Source: Arthrobacter sp. zg-Y1171
Lineage (GTDB): Bacteria > Actinomycetota > Actinomycetes > Actinomycetales > Micrococcaceae
DNA: 64,000 nt
Assembly: GCF_025244845.1 (NCBI RefSeq)
Contig: NZ_CP104264.1
Coordinates: forward strand, 2,356,001 to 2,420,000
Direction: 5' to 3'
The notes below the pieces were generated by a model. That model was not told where the DNA came from. It saw only the letters and a program-made list of their open reading frames with translations, and ran no database searches. Of the stretch, positions 56,775-64,000 are shown in pieces. The translations under genes and the position numbers were made by a program. Position 1 is the first letter of the stretch; each line of letters begins with the position of its first letter.

Positions 56775-59700
56775 CTAGCGGCGGACGATGGAACGAAGCA
56801 GGCGAAGGGCGACGGAAAGCGATGCCATGTCGTCCTCCTCCAGGCGGTTTACTTCGCTGAACATCTTGGAGGCGCGCTGCAGGTGGTCGGCATTCTCCTG
56901 CTCCCATGCCTGCAGGCGCTCCGACGGATCCGTGCCGGACCGGTCAGGAGTAGCCTCCAGTACAGCCACCGTCATATCGGCAACCGTCGAGTACAGGTCA
57001 TCACGCAGGGCTGCACGCGCCAGCGACTGCCACCTGTCTTCACGGGGCAGCTTCGTGATCCGGTTCAGCAGGTCGTCAATCCCGTACTGGTCGTAGACGG
57101 CGTAGTACACGCCCGCGACTTCATCCGCCGGAACTCCGGTTGCCTTGCTGGACAGGGCAACATCGAGCAGGCCGAACGACTCGAACTGCTCGGCCCAGTA
57201 CGTCCCCAGTTCCTTCGGGATGTCCAGCTCGCGCGCCTTCTGCAGCATGGCTTCCACCCGCTCGGCATCGGAACCGCGCAGGAAACGCGTCAGGTCCGAG
57301 ATCAACGGCTGGACCACGGGCCGGAATGCTTCGATGTCCTCGGCGATCGTTGTTCCCCGGCCAACGTGGTTGACGAACCAGCGCACCGCGCGGTCCAGCA
57401 GCCGCCGCAGGTCCAAATGCATCATTGACCAGGTCTCCGTCGGGAAGCCGGCGGGTAGGCCGCCAAGTTCCGCCAGGACCTTGTCAATGCCGTAGATCTC
57501 CCGCAGCGCGGTGAAGGCACGGGCCGTCTCCGCTTCGGTGGCCGAGGTTTCCTCGATCACCCGGAAGGCGAAAGTGATGCCGCCGATGTTGATCATGTCG
57601 TTGGCTACCACGGTGGAGATGATTTCGCGGCGCAGCGGATGGGTGTCCAGCTGGTCCCCGAAACGCTCGACGATCTGCTTCGGGAAATACCGGCGCAGGG
57701 TACCGGCAAAGTAGGGATCGTCGGCCAGGTTCGAGCGCGTCAGCGCCTTCGTCAGCTCGATCTTTGCATACGCCGCAAGCACGGCCAGTTCGGGCGACGT
57801 CAGGCCGCCCTCACCTGCGGCAATGCGCGCGTGCAGTTCCTGGTTGCCGGGCAGGGCCTCGAGTTCACGGTCAAGGTCGGCATGTTCCTCGAGCCAGTCC
57901 ATCAGGCGCTCGAAACTCGGGCTGGCTTCCACGACCCGCTGCCGGTCGTTGAGCAGCAGCATGTTCTGGTCGATGTTGTCCTGCAGGACGAGCTGCCCGA
58001 CTTCGTCGGTCATCGAGTGAAGGAACTCCGCACGCTCCTGCGGATCCAGCCGGCCGGCGGCGACCATCCGGTCCACGAAGATCTTGATGTTCACTTCGTG
58101 GTCCGAGCAGTCCACGCCTGCGGAGTTGTCGATCGCGTCGGTATTGAGGATGACCCCGGCGCGGGCCGCCTCGATGCGTCCGCGCTGCGTCATTCCCAGG
58201 TTTCCGCCTTCGCCGATAACCTTGACCCGGAGGTCACGGCCGTCCACGCGGATGGCGTCATTTGCCTTGTCTCCGACATCGGCGGAGGTCTCGGCCGAGG
58301 ACTTCACGTAGGTGCCGATACCGCCGTTGTAGAGCAGGTCCACCGGTGCCGTAAGGATGGCTTTCAACAGTTCGGGCGGGCTCATCTTGGTTGCCGTGTC
58401 GGGCAGGCCCAGAACCTTGCGAACCTCCGCCGACAGCGGAATGCTCTTGGACTGGCGCGGGAAAATGCCGCCGCCGGCGCTGATCAAGGACTCGTCATAG
58501 TCCGCCCACGACGAGCGGGGAAGCTCGAAGAGGCGCTGCCGTTCGGCATGCGACCGGGCTGCGTCGGGGTTCGGATCCAGGAAGATGTGCCGGTGGTCGA
58601 AGGCAGCCACCAGCTTGATGTGTTCGGACAAAAGCATGCCGTTGCCGAACACGTCGCCGCTCATGTCGCCGACACCGACCACGGTGAAGTCCTGGTTCTG
58701 GGTGTCGATCCCGAGTTCGCTGAAGTGCCGCTTGACGGATTCCCAGGCGCCGCGGGCGGTGATGCCCATCGCCTTGTGGTCGTAACCCACGGAGCCGCCC
58801 GAGGCGAAGGCGTCACCAAGCCAGAAGTTGTAGTCGGCGGAGATGGAGTTGGCAATGTCGGAGAACGACGCCGTGCCCTTGTCCGCAGCCACCACCAGGT
58901 AGCTGTCGTCACCGTCGTGGCGGACCACGCGCTCCGGCGGCACTACTTCCTCGCCGGACTCCTTGACCACGAGGTTGTCAGTCAGGTCCAGCATGCCCCG
59001 GATGAAGGTGCGGTAGCTGTTCTTGCCCTCTTCCATCCAGGCACCGCGGTCCACGGCGGGATCGGGCAGCTTCTTGGCGTAGAAACCGCCCTTGGCGCCG
59101 GTGGGAACGATCACTGCGTTCTTGACCGTCTGGGCCTTGACCAGCCCCAGGACTTCGGTGCGGAAGTCTTCGCGCCGGTCGGACCAGCGCAGCCCGCCGC
59201 GGGCTACCTCGCCGAAGCGCAGGTGCACGCCTTCCACCCGTGGCGAGTAGACCCAGATTTCGTACTTCGGGCGGGGGAACGGAGCACCGTCGATGGCACC
59301 GGTGTTCAGCTTGAAACTGACGTACGCCTTGTCCTGGTAGAAATTGGTGCGCAGCGTGGCGTTGATCAGGGTGGCAAAGGTGCGCAGCACGCGGTCGGCG
59401 TCGAGCGTCGGCACCTGCTCGAGGCCGGTCTCCAGGGCGGCGCCGGCCTGCTCGACGGCGGCCCGCCGCTCGTCCTCGGTCAGGTCCGGATCAAAGCGTC
59501 CTTCGAAGAGCGCGATCAGTGCATGGGCGACGTCGGGGTTGGCCAGCAGTGTGCCTGCCACGAAACCGTAGGAGTTCGCCGTGCCGACCTGGCGCATGTA
59601 CTTTGCGTACGCCCGAAGGATGACCACCTGGCGCCAGCGCAGTCCCTGCCGCAGGATCAGCCGGTCAAAAGCGTCGGACTCGGCAGTCCCGGACAAACCG

Positions 59701-61649
59701 GCACGGAAGGCTTCGGCCAGCAGGGATCCGGTCTCCATCGGATCGATGCCGGCGGGGTAGACGAGGCCCAGGTCATAAAGGTAGAAGGTCGTACCGTCGC
59801 CCCGCCGGATCTCGAAGGGCCGTTCGTCGAGCACTTCCAACCCGAGGTTGTGCAGGAACGGCAGGATCTGGGTCAGCGATTTCGGCTCGGTCAGGTAGAG
59901 CTTCAACCGGGCGTCCTCCGGGCCTTCGCCGTCGGTGCCTTCGCCGTCGGTGCCTTCGCCGTGGGTGCCGGACGGAATGTAGACGAACAGTTCCGGCGCG
60001 GTTTCCGGGCGGGCGAGCCGTGCTTCGAACCGGGCAATGTCCTCCAGGGCATCTTCGACTTCGTAGGCCACGCGGTAGGCGGCCGGGAAGGCGTCAGCCC
60101 AGAGTGCGGAGAGCTTTTCTGCCTCCTCGCGGGAGAACTGGGTGCGGACTACCTCTTCGATGCCCTCGCTCCATGAGCGTGTCGCCTGCACGAGCCGGGC
60201 CTGAAGTTCAGCGGCATCAACGTCGGTGATTTCCTGGCCGCGGGGAAGCCTGATCCGGAAGAAGAGGCGGGCGAGGGCGGATTCCGTCATCCGCGCTTCG
60301 AAATCGATGGACTCTGCGTTGAAGGTGGAGCGCAGTTCGTCCTGGATGCGCAGCCGGACCGGCGTCGTGTAGCGGTCACGGGGCAGGAAGACGATGGCGG
60401 ACATGAACCGGCCGTAGATGTCCGGCCGGAGGAACAACCGGGTGCGCCGCCGCTCCTGAAGGCGAAGGATGGCCAGGGACGTATCCAGCAGCGTCGAGGG
60501 GTCGATCTGGAAGAGTTCGTCGCGGGGGTAGGTTTCCAGGATGGAGAGCAGGTCCTTGCCGGAATGCGAATCGGCCGGGAACCCGCAGGTACGCATCACA
60601 TCGCGGACCTTGTCCCGGACGATCGGGATGCTGCGCACGGAGCCGGTATAGGCACCGGTGGCGAAGAGCCCGATAAAACGGCGTTCGCCGTTGACGTTGC
60701 CCTGCTCGTCGAACCGCTTGACCCCGAGGTAATCGAGGTAGGCAGGCCGGTGCACGGTGGAACGTGAGTTGGCCTTGGTAATGACCAGGGCGCGCTTTTC
60801 GCGTGCCTTTGCGCGGCCTGCACCGGTCAGTCGCTGGACCCGCCGGGTGGAGTGCAGGCGCAGCAGCCCCAGTCCGCTGCCTTCAGTGGGACGGAGGGCG
60901 TCTTCGCCGTCTTCGGTGATGAGGTCGTATTCCCGGTAGCCCAGGAAGGTGAAGTTACCGTTGTCCAGCCATGTCAGCAGTTCGCGTGCCTGCTGCAGGT
61001 CGGGGATGTCCCGTGCCCCGGGCACCGCTTCGAGCGAACGCGCGATCTCGTGCACCTTCGAGCGCATGGCCGGCCAGTCCGAGACCGCGATCCGCACGTC
61101 GCCCAGCACCTTCTGCAGGCCTTCGACGAGTTCGGAGCGCTTCTCCTCGTCGGTAATCCGGGCAACATCGATGGCGATCCAGGATTCCACCTTGGTGGTG
61201 CCGCCGTCGCCGCCGCCCAACAGGTCGGCCAGGTTCGGCAGGGCGGCGGTGTCGCCGCTGGAGACACCGGCGGCAGCGGGAACCCGCTGCACCTGCTGCA
61301 GCTCCCCGGTCCGGGGATCCCGGGTAGCCAGGAAAATGGGGTGCACCACCAGCCGGATAGCGGCGTTGCGGCGCACCAGCTCTGCCGTCACGGAGTCGAC
61401 AAGGAAGGGCATGTCATCCGTGACAATAAGGATGACGCTGGTGTCGCCTTGATCCACCATGTCGACGGCGGCGGTGCCTTCGGCGCGGGTCAGCGCCAGT
61501 TCCATGTGCTTTTGCGCCCGCTCCCTCAGAACCGACGGCGCGTAGGCCTGCGCATCTTCACGCGCCAGATGCTCGTAGTAGTTCCCAATGAATTCATCCA
61601 GGGAAGTGTCCGAACTGAAAAGATCCGCGATGCGGGATCCTGACGACAT
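56775..61649 (-). CDS. gdh: NAD-specific glutamate dehydrogenase, large type
   Basis: Deaminates glutamate to 2-oxoglutarate with NAD+. 1624 residues, the size of the L-GDH180 class. N-terminal ACT-like regulatory regions (to about 700), then the catalytic core with VPTGAKGGFYAKKLPDP, TVVGVGDMSGDVFGNGMLLS and HRHIFLDPNPDAARS, and a helical C-terminus. A short acidic insert near residues 560-575 repeats GEGTDGEGTDGEG, encoded by a 15-base tandem repeat near 59930-59970. A long antisense frame lies across the gene and is only a composition artefact. Single gene upstream of pdtaS. Confidence 0.95.
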   Translation of the reverse strand: MSSGSRIADLFSSDTSLDEFIGNYYEHLAREDAQAYAPSVLRERAQKHMELALTRAEGTAAVDMVDQGDTSVILIVTDDMPFLVDSVTAELVRRNAAIRLVVHPIFLATRDPRTGELQQVQRVPAAAGVSSGDTAALPNLADLLGGGDGGTTKVESWIAIDVARITDEEKRSELVEGLQKVLGDVRIAVSDWPAMRSKVHEIARSLEAVPGARDIPDLQQARELLTWLDNGNFTFLGYREYDLITEDGEDALRPTEGSGLGLLRLHSTRRVQRLTGAGRAKAREKRALVITKANSRSTVHRPAYLDYLGVKRFDEQGNVNGERRFIGLFATGAYTGSVRSIPIVRDKVRDVMRTCGFPADSHSGKDLLSILETYPRDELFQIDPSTLLDTSLAILRLQERRRTRLFLRPDIYGRFMSAIVFLPRDRYTTPVRLRIQDELRSTFNAESIDFEARMTESALARLFFRIRLPRGQEITDVDAAELQARLVQATRSWSEGIEEVVRTQFSREEAEKLSALWADAFPAAYRVAYEVEDALEDIARFEARLARPETAPELFVYIPSGTHGEGTDGEGTDGEGPEDARLKLYLTEPKSLTQILPFLHNLGLEVLDERPFEIRRGDGTTFYLYDLGLVYPAGIDPMETGSLLAEAFRAGLSGTAESDAFDRLILRQGLRWRQVVILRAYAKYMRQVGTANSYGFVAGTLLANPDVAHALIALFEGRFDPDLTEDERRAAVEQAGAALETGLEQVPTLDADRVLRTFATLINATLRTNFYQDKAYVSFKLNTGAIDGAPFPRPKYEIWVYSPRVEGVHLRFGEVARGGLRWSDRREDFRTEVLGLVKAQTVKNAVIVPTGAKGGFYAKKLPDPAVDRGAWMEEGKNSYRTFIRGMLDLTDNLVVKESGEEVVPPERVVRHDGDDSYLVVAADKGTASFSDIANSISADYNFWLGDAFASGGSVGYDHKAMGITARGAWESVKRHFSELGIDTQNQDFTVVGVGDMSGDVFGNGMLLSEHIKLVAAFDHRHIFLDPNPDAARSHAERQRLFELPRSSWADYDESLISAGGGIFPRQSKSIPLSAEVRKVLGLPDTATKMSPPELLKAILTAPVDLLYNGGIGTYVKSSAETSADVGDKANDAIRVDGRDLRVKVIGEGGNLGMTQRGRIEAARAGVILNTDAIDNSAGVDCSDHEVNIKIFVDRMVAAGRLDPQERAEFLHSMTDEVGQLVLQDNIDQNMLLLNDRQRVVEASPSFERLMDWLEEHADLDRELEALPGNQELHARIAAGEGGLTSPELAVLAAYAKIELTKALTRSNLADDPYFAGTLRRYFPKQIVERFGDQLDTHPLRREIISTVVANDMINIGGITFAFRVIEETSATEAETARAFTALREIYGIDKVLAELGGLPAGFPTETWSMMHLDLRRLLDRAVRWFVNHVGRGTTIAEDIEAFRPVVQPLISDLTRFLRGSDAERVEAMLQKARELDIPKELGTYWAEQFESFGLLDVALSSKATGVPADEVAGVYYAVYDQYGIDDLLNRITKLPREDRWQSLARAALRDDLYSTVADMTVAVLEATPDRSGTDPSERLQAWEQENADHLQRASKMFSEVNRLEEDDMASLSVALRLLRSIVRR

Positions 61650-61732
61650 GTAATACGCCTCCGATAGTACTTACGTCCGGCTGCCCCGTTGCAGCCTCTT
61701 CTTATCGAGCCTAGCCGCGAATGCGCCAAAGG

Positions 61733-63037
61733 TCACTTTGCCCCCGTCCTGCGTGCGCCGCGGCGGCGCCGGGGAACCTGCACGCCTGCCAGCTCCGCTA
61801 TGGCCGCGCGGAGGACCGACGCCGGCGCGGTTTCCAGCAGCGCGGTCCCGGAGAGCAGGGAAGCATCGGCGGCGGCGTAGTCGGCCGGAAGGAAAGCGGC
61901 GATTTCCCCTCCCGGCCCGAACCTTTCCCATGCTCCGCGCAGCTGGCTTTCGGGCTGCCGTCCAACGGAGGAGGCCCGGACCTTGTTCAACACGACCCGC
62001 GGCTCGACGGCCGGAACCGCCGCGGTCAGATCCGACAGGGCCCGGACCAGGCGGGGAACTCCCACGGAGTCGGCGGCACCTACGGCGTAGACGGTGTCCG
62101 CCGCGTCGAGTACCAGCAGGGTGGAGGCGTTGCGGCGCGGGGCCATGGTGTCGAAGCTCAGTTCCTCATCTGTTTCCAGGGAGAATCCGCAGTCCACGAC
62201 GGTCAGGTCGGCAACCCGGCGCGCCGCATCGAGGACGCCCGCGAGCGCCGCGGGGCGCAGTTCCACCCAGCGGTCAGAGCGGGTGATACCGGTAAGCACT
62301 GCCAGCCGCTGCCCCCGCAGGGAGACGCTGGCCGAAAGCCTGCGCAGCGCGGCGTCGTCGAGCAGCCCCTGGTCGGCAAGGCGGCAGGCCTGCGCCACTC
62401 CGGCGGATTCGTCGAGGAGGCCGAGGCTCACCGCCACGCTGGAGCCGTAGGTGTCTGCGTCGATAAGGAGCACCTCCGCGCCGGCAGCAGCCGCTTCGGC
62501 CGCCAGGTTGACGGCCAGCGTGGTCCTGCCCGGTGCTCCTGCCGGACCCCAGACAGCGGTGACGGTGCCCCTGCAGCCGTCCGGTTCCGCGGCGCCTGCC
62601 GGTCCCGGTCCCGTGCTGCCGGCCCCAAATGCCGCGGCAGGGTCGGCGAGCGCGTTGCGGCCTGCCGGAGCCCCGCCTTCCACGTCCTGGTCCAACGCCC
62701 GGACGGCAGCGGCAATCAGTTCGGCGAGCGCACCCGGGTCAACTCCGCTGGGGGCATTGACTATCCGCAGGGCGTCCAGCCGCGGTTGAAGCACAGGATC
62801 GTCGGTGAGCGCCACGAGGGCCACCCCGGCCGCCGCCAGCCGTTCCGCCAGTGCCGCCGTGAGGTCCCCGGCCTCGTCGACGACGACGGCGGCACGCACG
62901 ATCCCGCTCTGCGACACGGCCACGAGCTCCGTCAGCTCGGTGCACCGCCGCACCACCGTGACAGGTCCCTGCAGGCGTTCCAGCCCGTCAAGGACACCGG
63001 CGGTAGCGGCCCCCACCGTAGCGACAGGGATGTTCAC
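61733..63037 (-). CDS. TadZ/CpaE-like P-loop protein
   Basis: 434 residues. N-terminal receiver-like part (about 1-140), then a MinD/ParA-type ATPase (WGPAGAPGRTTLAVNLAAEA near 188, VLLIDADTYGSSVAVSLGLL). The deviant Walker A carries Arg where Lys is usual (GRTT), as in some actinobacterial TadZ proteins. A late VVLNKVRA also fits. Basic tail (RRRRGARRTGAK). Such proteins place tad pili at the pole. GTG start overlaps the SAF-protein stop (GTGA). The rest of the tad operon is 33 kb away. Confidence 0.78.
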   Translation of the reverse strand: MNIPVATVGAATAGVLDGLERLQGPVTVVRRCTELTELVAVSQSGIVRAAVVVDEAGDLTAALAERLAAAGVALVALTDDPVLQPRLDALRIVNAPSGVDPGALAELIAAAVRALDQDVEGGAPAGRNALADPAAAFGAGSTGPGPAGAAEPDGCRGTVTAVWGPAGAPGRTTLAVNLAAEAAAAGAEVLLIDADTYGSSVAVSLGLLDESAGVAQACRLADQGLLDDAALRRLSASVSLRGQRLAVLTGITRSDRWVELRPAALAGVLDAARRVADLTVVDCGFSLETDEELSFDTMAPRRNASTLLVLDAADTVYAVGAADSVGVPRLVRALSDLTAAVPAVEPRVVLNKVRASSVGRQPESQLRGAWERFGPGGEIAAFLPADYAAADASLLSGTALLETAPASVLRAAIAELAGVQVPRRRRGARRTGAK

Positions 63038-63693
63038 GAGCCTGATGCGGGGTTATGGACCACGGTGATCTTGGCCTGGTTGGACAACGCGCTCAGCAGC
63101 AGCGGGAGGTCCGAATCGTCAACCAGGACCAGGAGCTCCGTACTGCGGTTGGCGCCCAGGGCGGACTCGGTGACGGCCAGCTCCGATATTTCGGCCGCTT
63201 CGATCAGCTGCTTCGGCTCGTCGAATCCGTTACGGGCATTGGGCATGGCCGCCCAGATGTCCACGCGTGATCCTGCCTCGGTGCTGGCGGGCAGCGGGTC
63301 CTCGACCCGCAGGCCGACGGGCTTGCGGTCCAGCGCGTCCCGTTCGACCAGTGCGGACCGTGCCACCAGTTCCCCCTGCCGAAGCGCTGCACCCGCTACG
63401 GCGTTCTCCGGCAGGCCCGCGGCAATGGGAAGGTAAAGCTCTTCGGCGTTACCCAGCCGGACCGGCACCGCAACCAGGTCTTCGGCACTGATAGGCGCCC
63501 CCGGAGGAATATCCTGCTTCACGGCATAGACGTCCGTAGTCCGATCGGCGCTGTCCACCAGCGTCACGACGCCGGCGATGGACCCGAGCACCAGCAGGAT
63601 CCCGAGCAGGAGCCGCGGGTCCCGCCATGACGGCTTGCGCAGCCGTGCGGCCGCCGGTTCCGCCCCCGGTGTGCGGTGGTCAGTCAGACTCAT
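63034..63693 (-). CDS. CpaB/RcpC-like SAF-domain protein
   Basis: 219 residues. One membrane segment at about 28-48 (LLLGILLVLGSIAGVVTLV), then an extracellular SAF domain (VKQDIPPGAPISAEDLVAV, GAALRQGELVARSALVERD) and a C-terminal region. This is the layout of CpaB/RcpC, a pilus assembly component thought to touch peptidoglycan. Shares GTGA with the TadZ-like gene, a two-gene unit. Divergent from the HTH gene at the right edge, with 245 bases between. Confidence 0.8.
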   Translation of the reverse strand: MSLTDHRTPGAEPAAARLRKPSWRDPRLLLGILLVLGSIAGVVTLVDSADRTTDVYAVKQDIPPGAPISAEDLVAVPVRLGNAEELYLPIAAGLPENAVAGAALRQGELVARSALVERDALDRKPVGLRVEDPLPASTEAGSRVDIWAAMPNARNGFDEPKQLIEAAEISELAVTESALGANRSTELLVLVDDSDLPLLLSALSNQAKITVVHNPASGS

Positions 63694-63938
63694 GCTCCCC
63701 CGTTTTCCACTGCAATCCCCATTGCGTTCCGCCTTGGCTTGTCTCCAGGCTCCCCTCGCCCCGCGCCGGGGGCCTCATTCGGGTCATTGTGGAGGAAGCG
63801 CAGCGGGAAAGAAACGGTGGTTGTCAGGAAAGTCGGATCTGTGGATAACCCATCCGCTGCTTCCTGCTGGTGCCACACTGGTGGTGCTGGTATACAACGG
63901 GTGCAAGCCGCAGTGGTGCGGTGCGAAAGGTGAGTGCC

Positions 63939-64000
63939 GTGGGCGATAAGAGATTCCTGACGCTGGCAGATGTCGCCGAGGTGCTGAACATATCCTCCTC
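63939..64000 (+). CDS. helix-turn-helix protein, excisionase/MerR-type fold (partial)
   Basis: A frame from GTG 63939 reads VGDKRFLTLADVAEVLNISSS and leaves the window. The LTLADVAEVLNIS pattern is the first helix pair of a winged-helix excisionase/BldC-like DNA-binding domain. GAAAGGTGA lies seven to eleven bases upstream. Only 20 residues are visible, so the exact family is unknown. Divergent from the CpaB-like gene, which it may control. Confidence 0.65.
   Translation, partial: MGDKRFLTLADVAEVLNISS

Noticed and set aside
57639..60176. An 845-codon open frame on the plus strand
   Set aside because: It lies fully antisense to the NAD-glutamate dehydrogenase gene, whose motifs are unmistakable. 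High GC at third codon positions leaves the opposite frame free of stops.

Overview
The window is high-GC actinobacterial DNA, most like Arthrobacter or a close relative in the Micrococcaceae. The evidence is a WhiB1 protein, a mycothiol-type SigR/anti-SigR pair, a 24-residue bL37 gene, an FtsE-FtsX-M23-SmpB-tmRNA run, a 1624-residue NAD-glutamate dehydrogenase, a PdtaS-type kinase next to whiB1, and strong GC3 coding bias. The species assignment is an inference. sigR-rshA-aroA-rsgA, prfB-ftsE-ftsX-smpB and whiB1/pdtaS are also neighbours in mycobacteria, so the housekeeping backbone is an old actinobacterial arrangement. Accessory blocks sit between its parts.

Left part (0.2-18 kb): a valine-catabolic operon (mmsA, 3-hydroxyisobutyryl-CoA hydrolase, mmsB, enoyl-CoA hydratase) is followed by a MarR regulator divergent from an acyl-CoA dehydrogenase. 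Next come bL37, the rshA-sigR stress operon with a consensus SigR promoter, a DoxX-like gene, aroA-rsgA-hisN, a methyltransferase, a YbdK-type ligase, a GH13 glucosidase and small unknowns. A uracil-DNA-glycosylase-like gene ends in a 76-bp unit present three times.

Middle part (18-30 kb): tmRNA (tag AESKRTDFALAA), smpB, an M23 cell-wall hydrolase, ftsX, ftsE and prfB form the division and ribosome-rescue cluster. A compact tad pilus operon (tadA-B-C, a pilin-like gene, two TadE-like genes and one TadG-like gene) follows, joined by ATGA/GTGA overlaps. One tadE-like gene lacks any ATG, GTG or TTG in the right place.

Cell-envelope region (29-50 kb): a GT2 glycosyltransferase, two DUF2304 proteins, a secreted GH25 muramidase with nine cysteine-paired LGFP-like repeats, a flippase-like protein, UDP-L-FucNAc synthesis (capE, capF, capG) with a WbuB-like transferase, a DUF6541 membrane protein, a Wzm/Wzt exporter, galactofuranosyltransferase GlfT2, UDP-galactopyranose mutase and an SGNH acyltransferase. 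Together these would make and export a galactofuranose- and FucNAc-containing wall glycan and then acylate it.

Right part (50-64 kb): an FHA-FtsK/EssC-like ATPase with no other type VII secretion gene in view, whiB1 with a long leader (CRP-like site and terminator-like hairpin), pdtaS downstream of NAD-glutamate dehydrogenase, a second tad-related pair (TadZ/CpaE-like and CpaB/SAF-like), and the 5' end of a small HTH gene at the edge. No tRNA, rRNA, CRISPR array, insertion sequence or prophage was seen.
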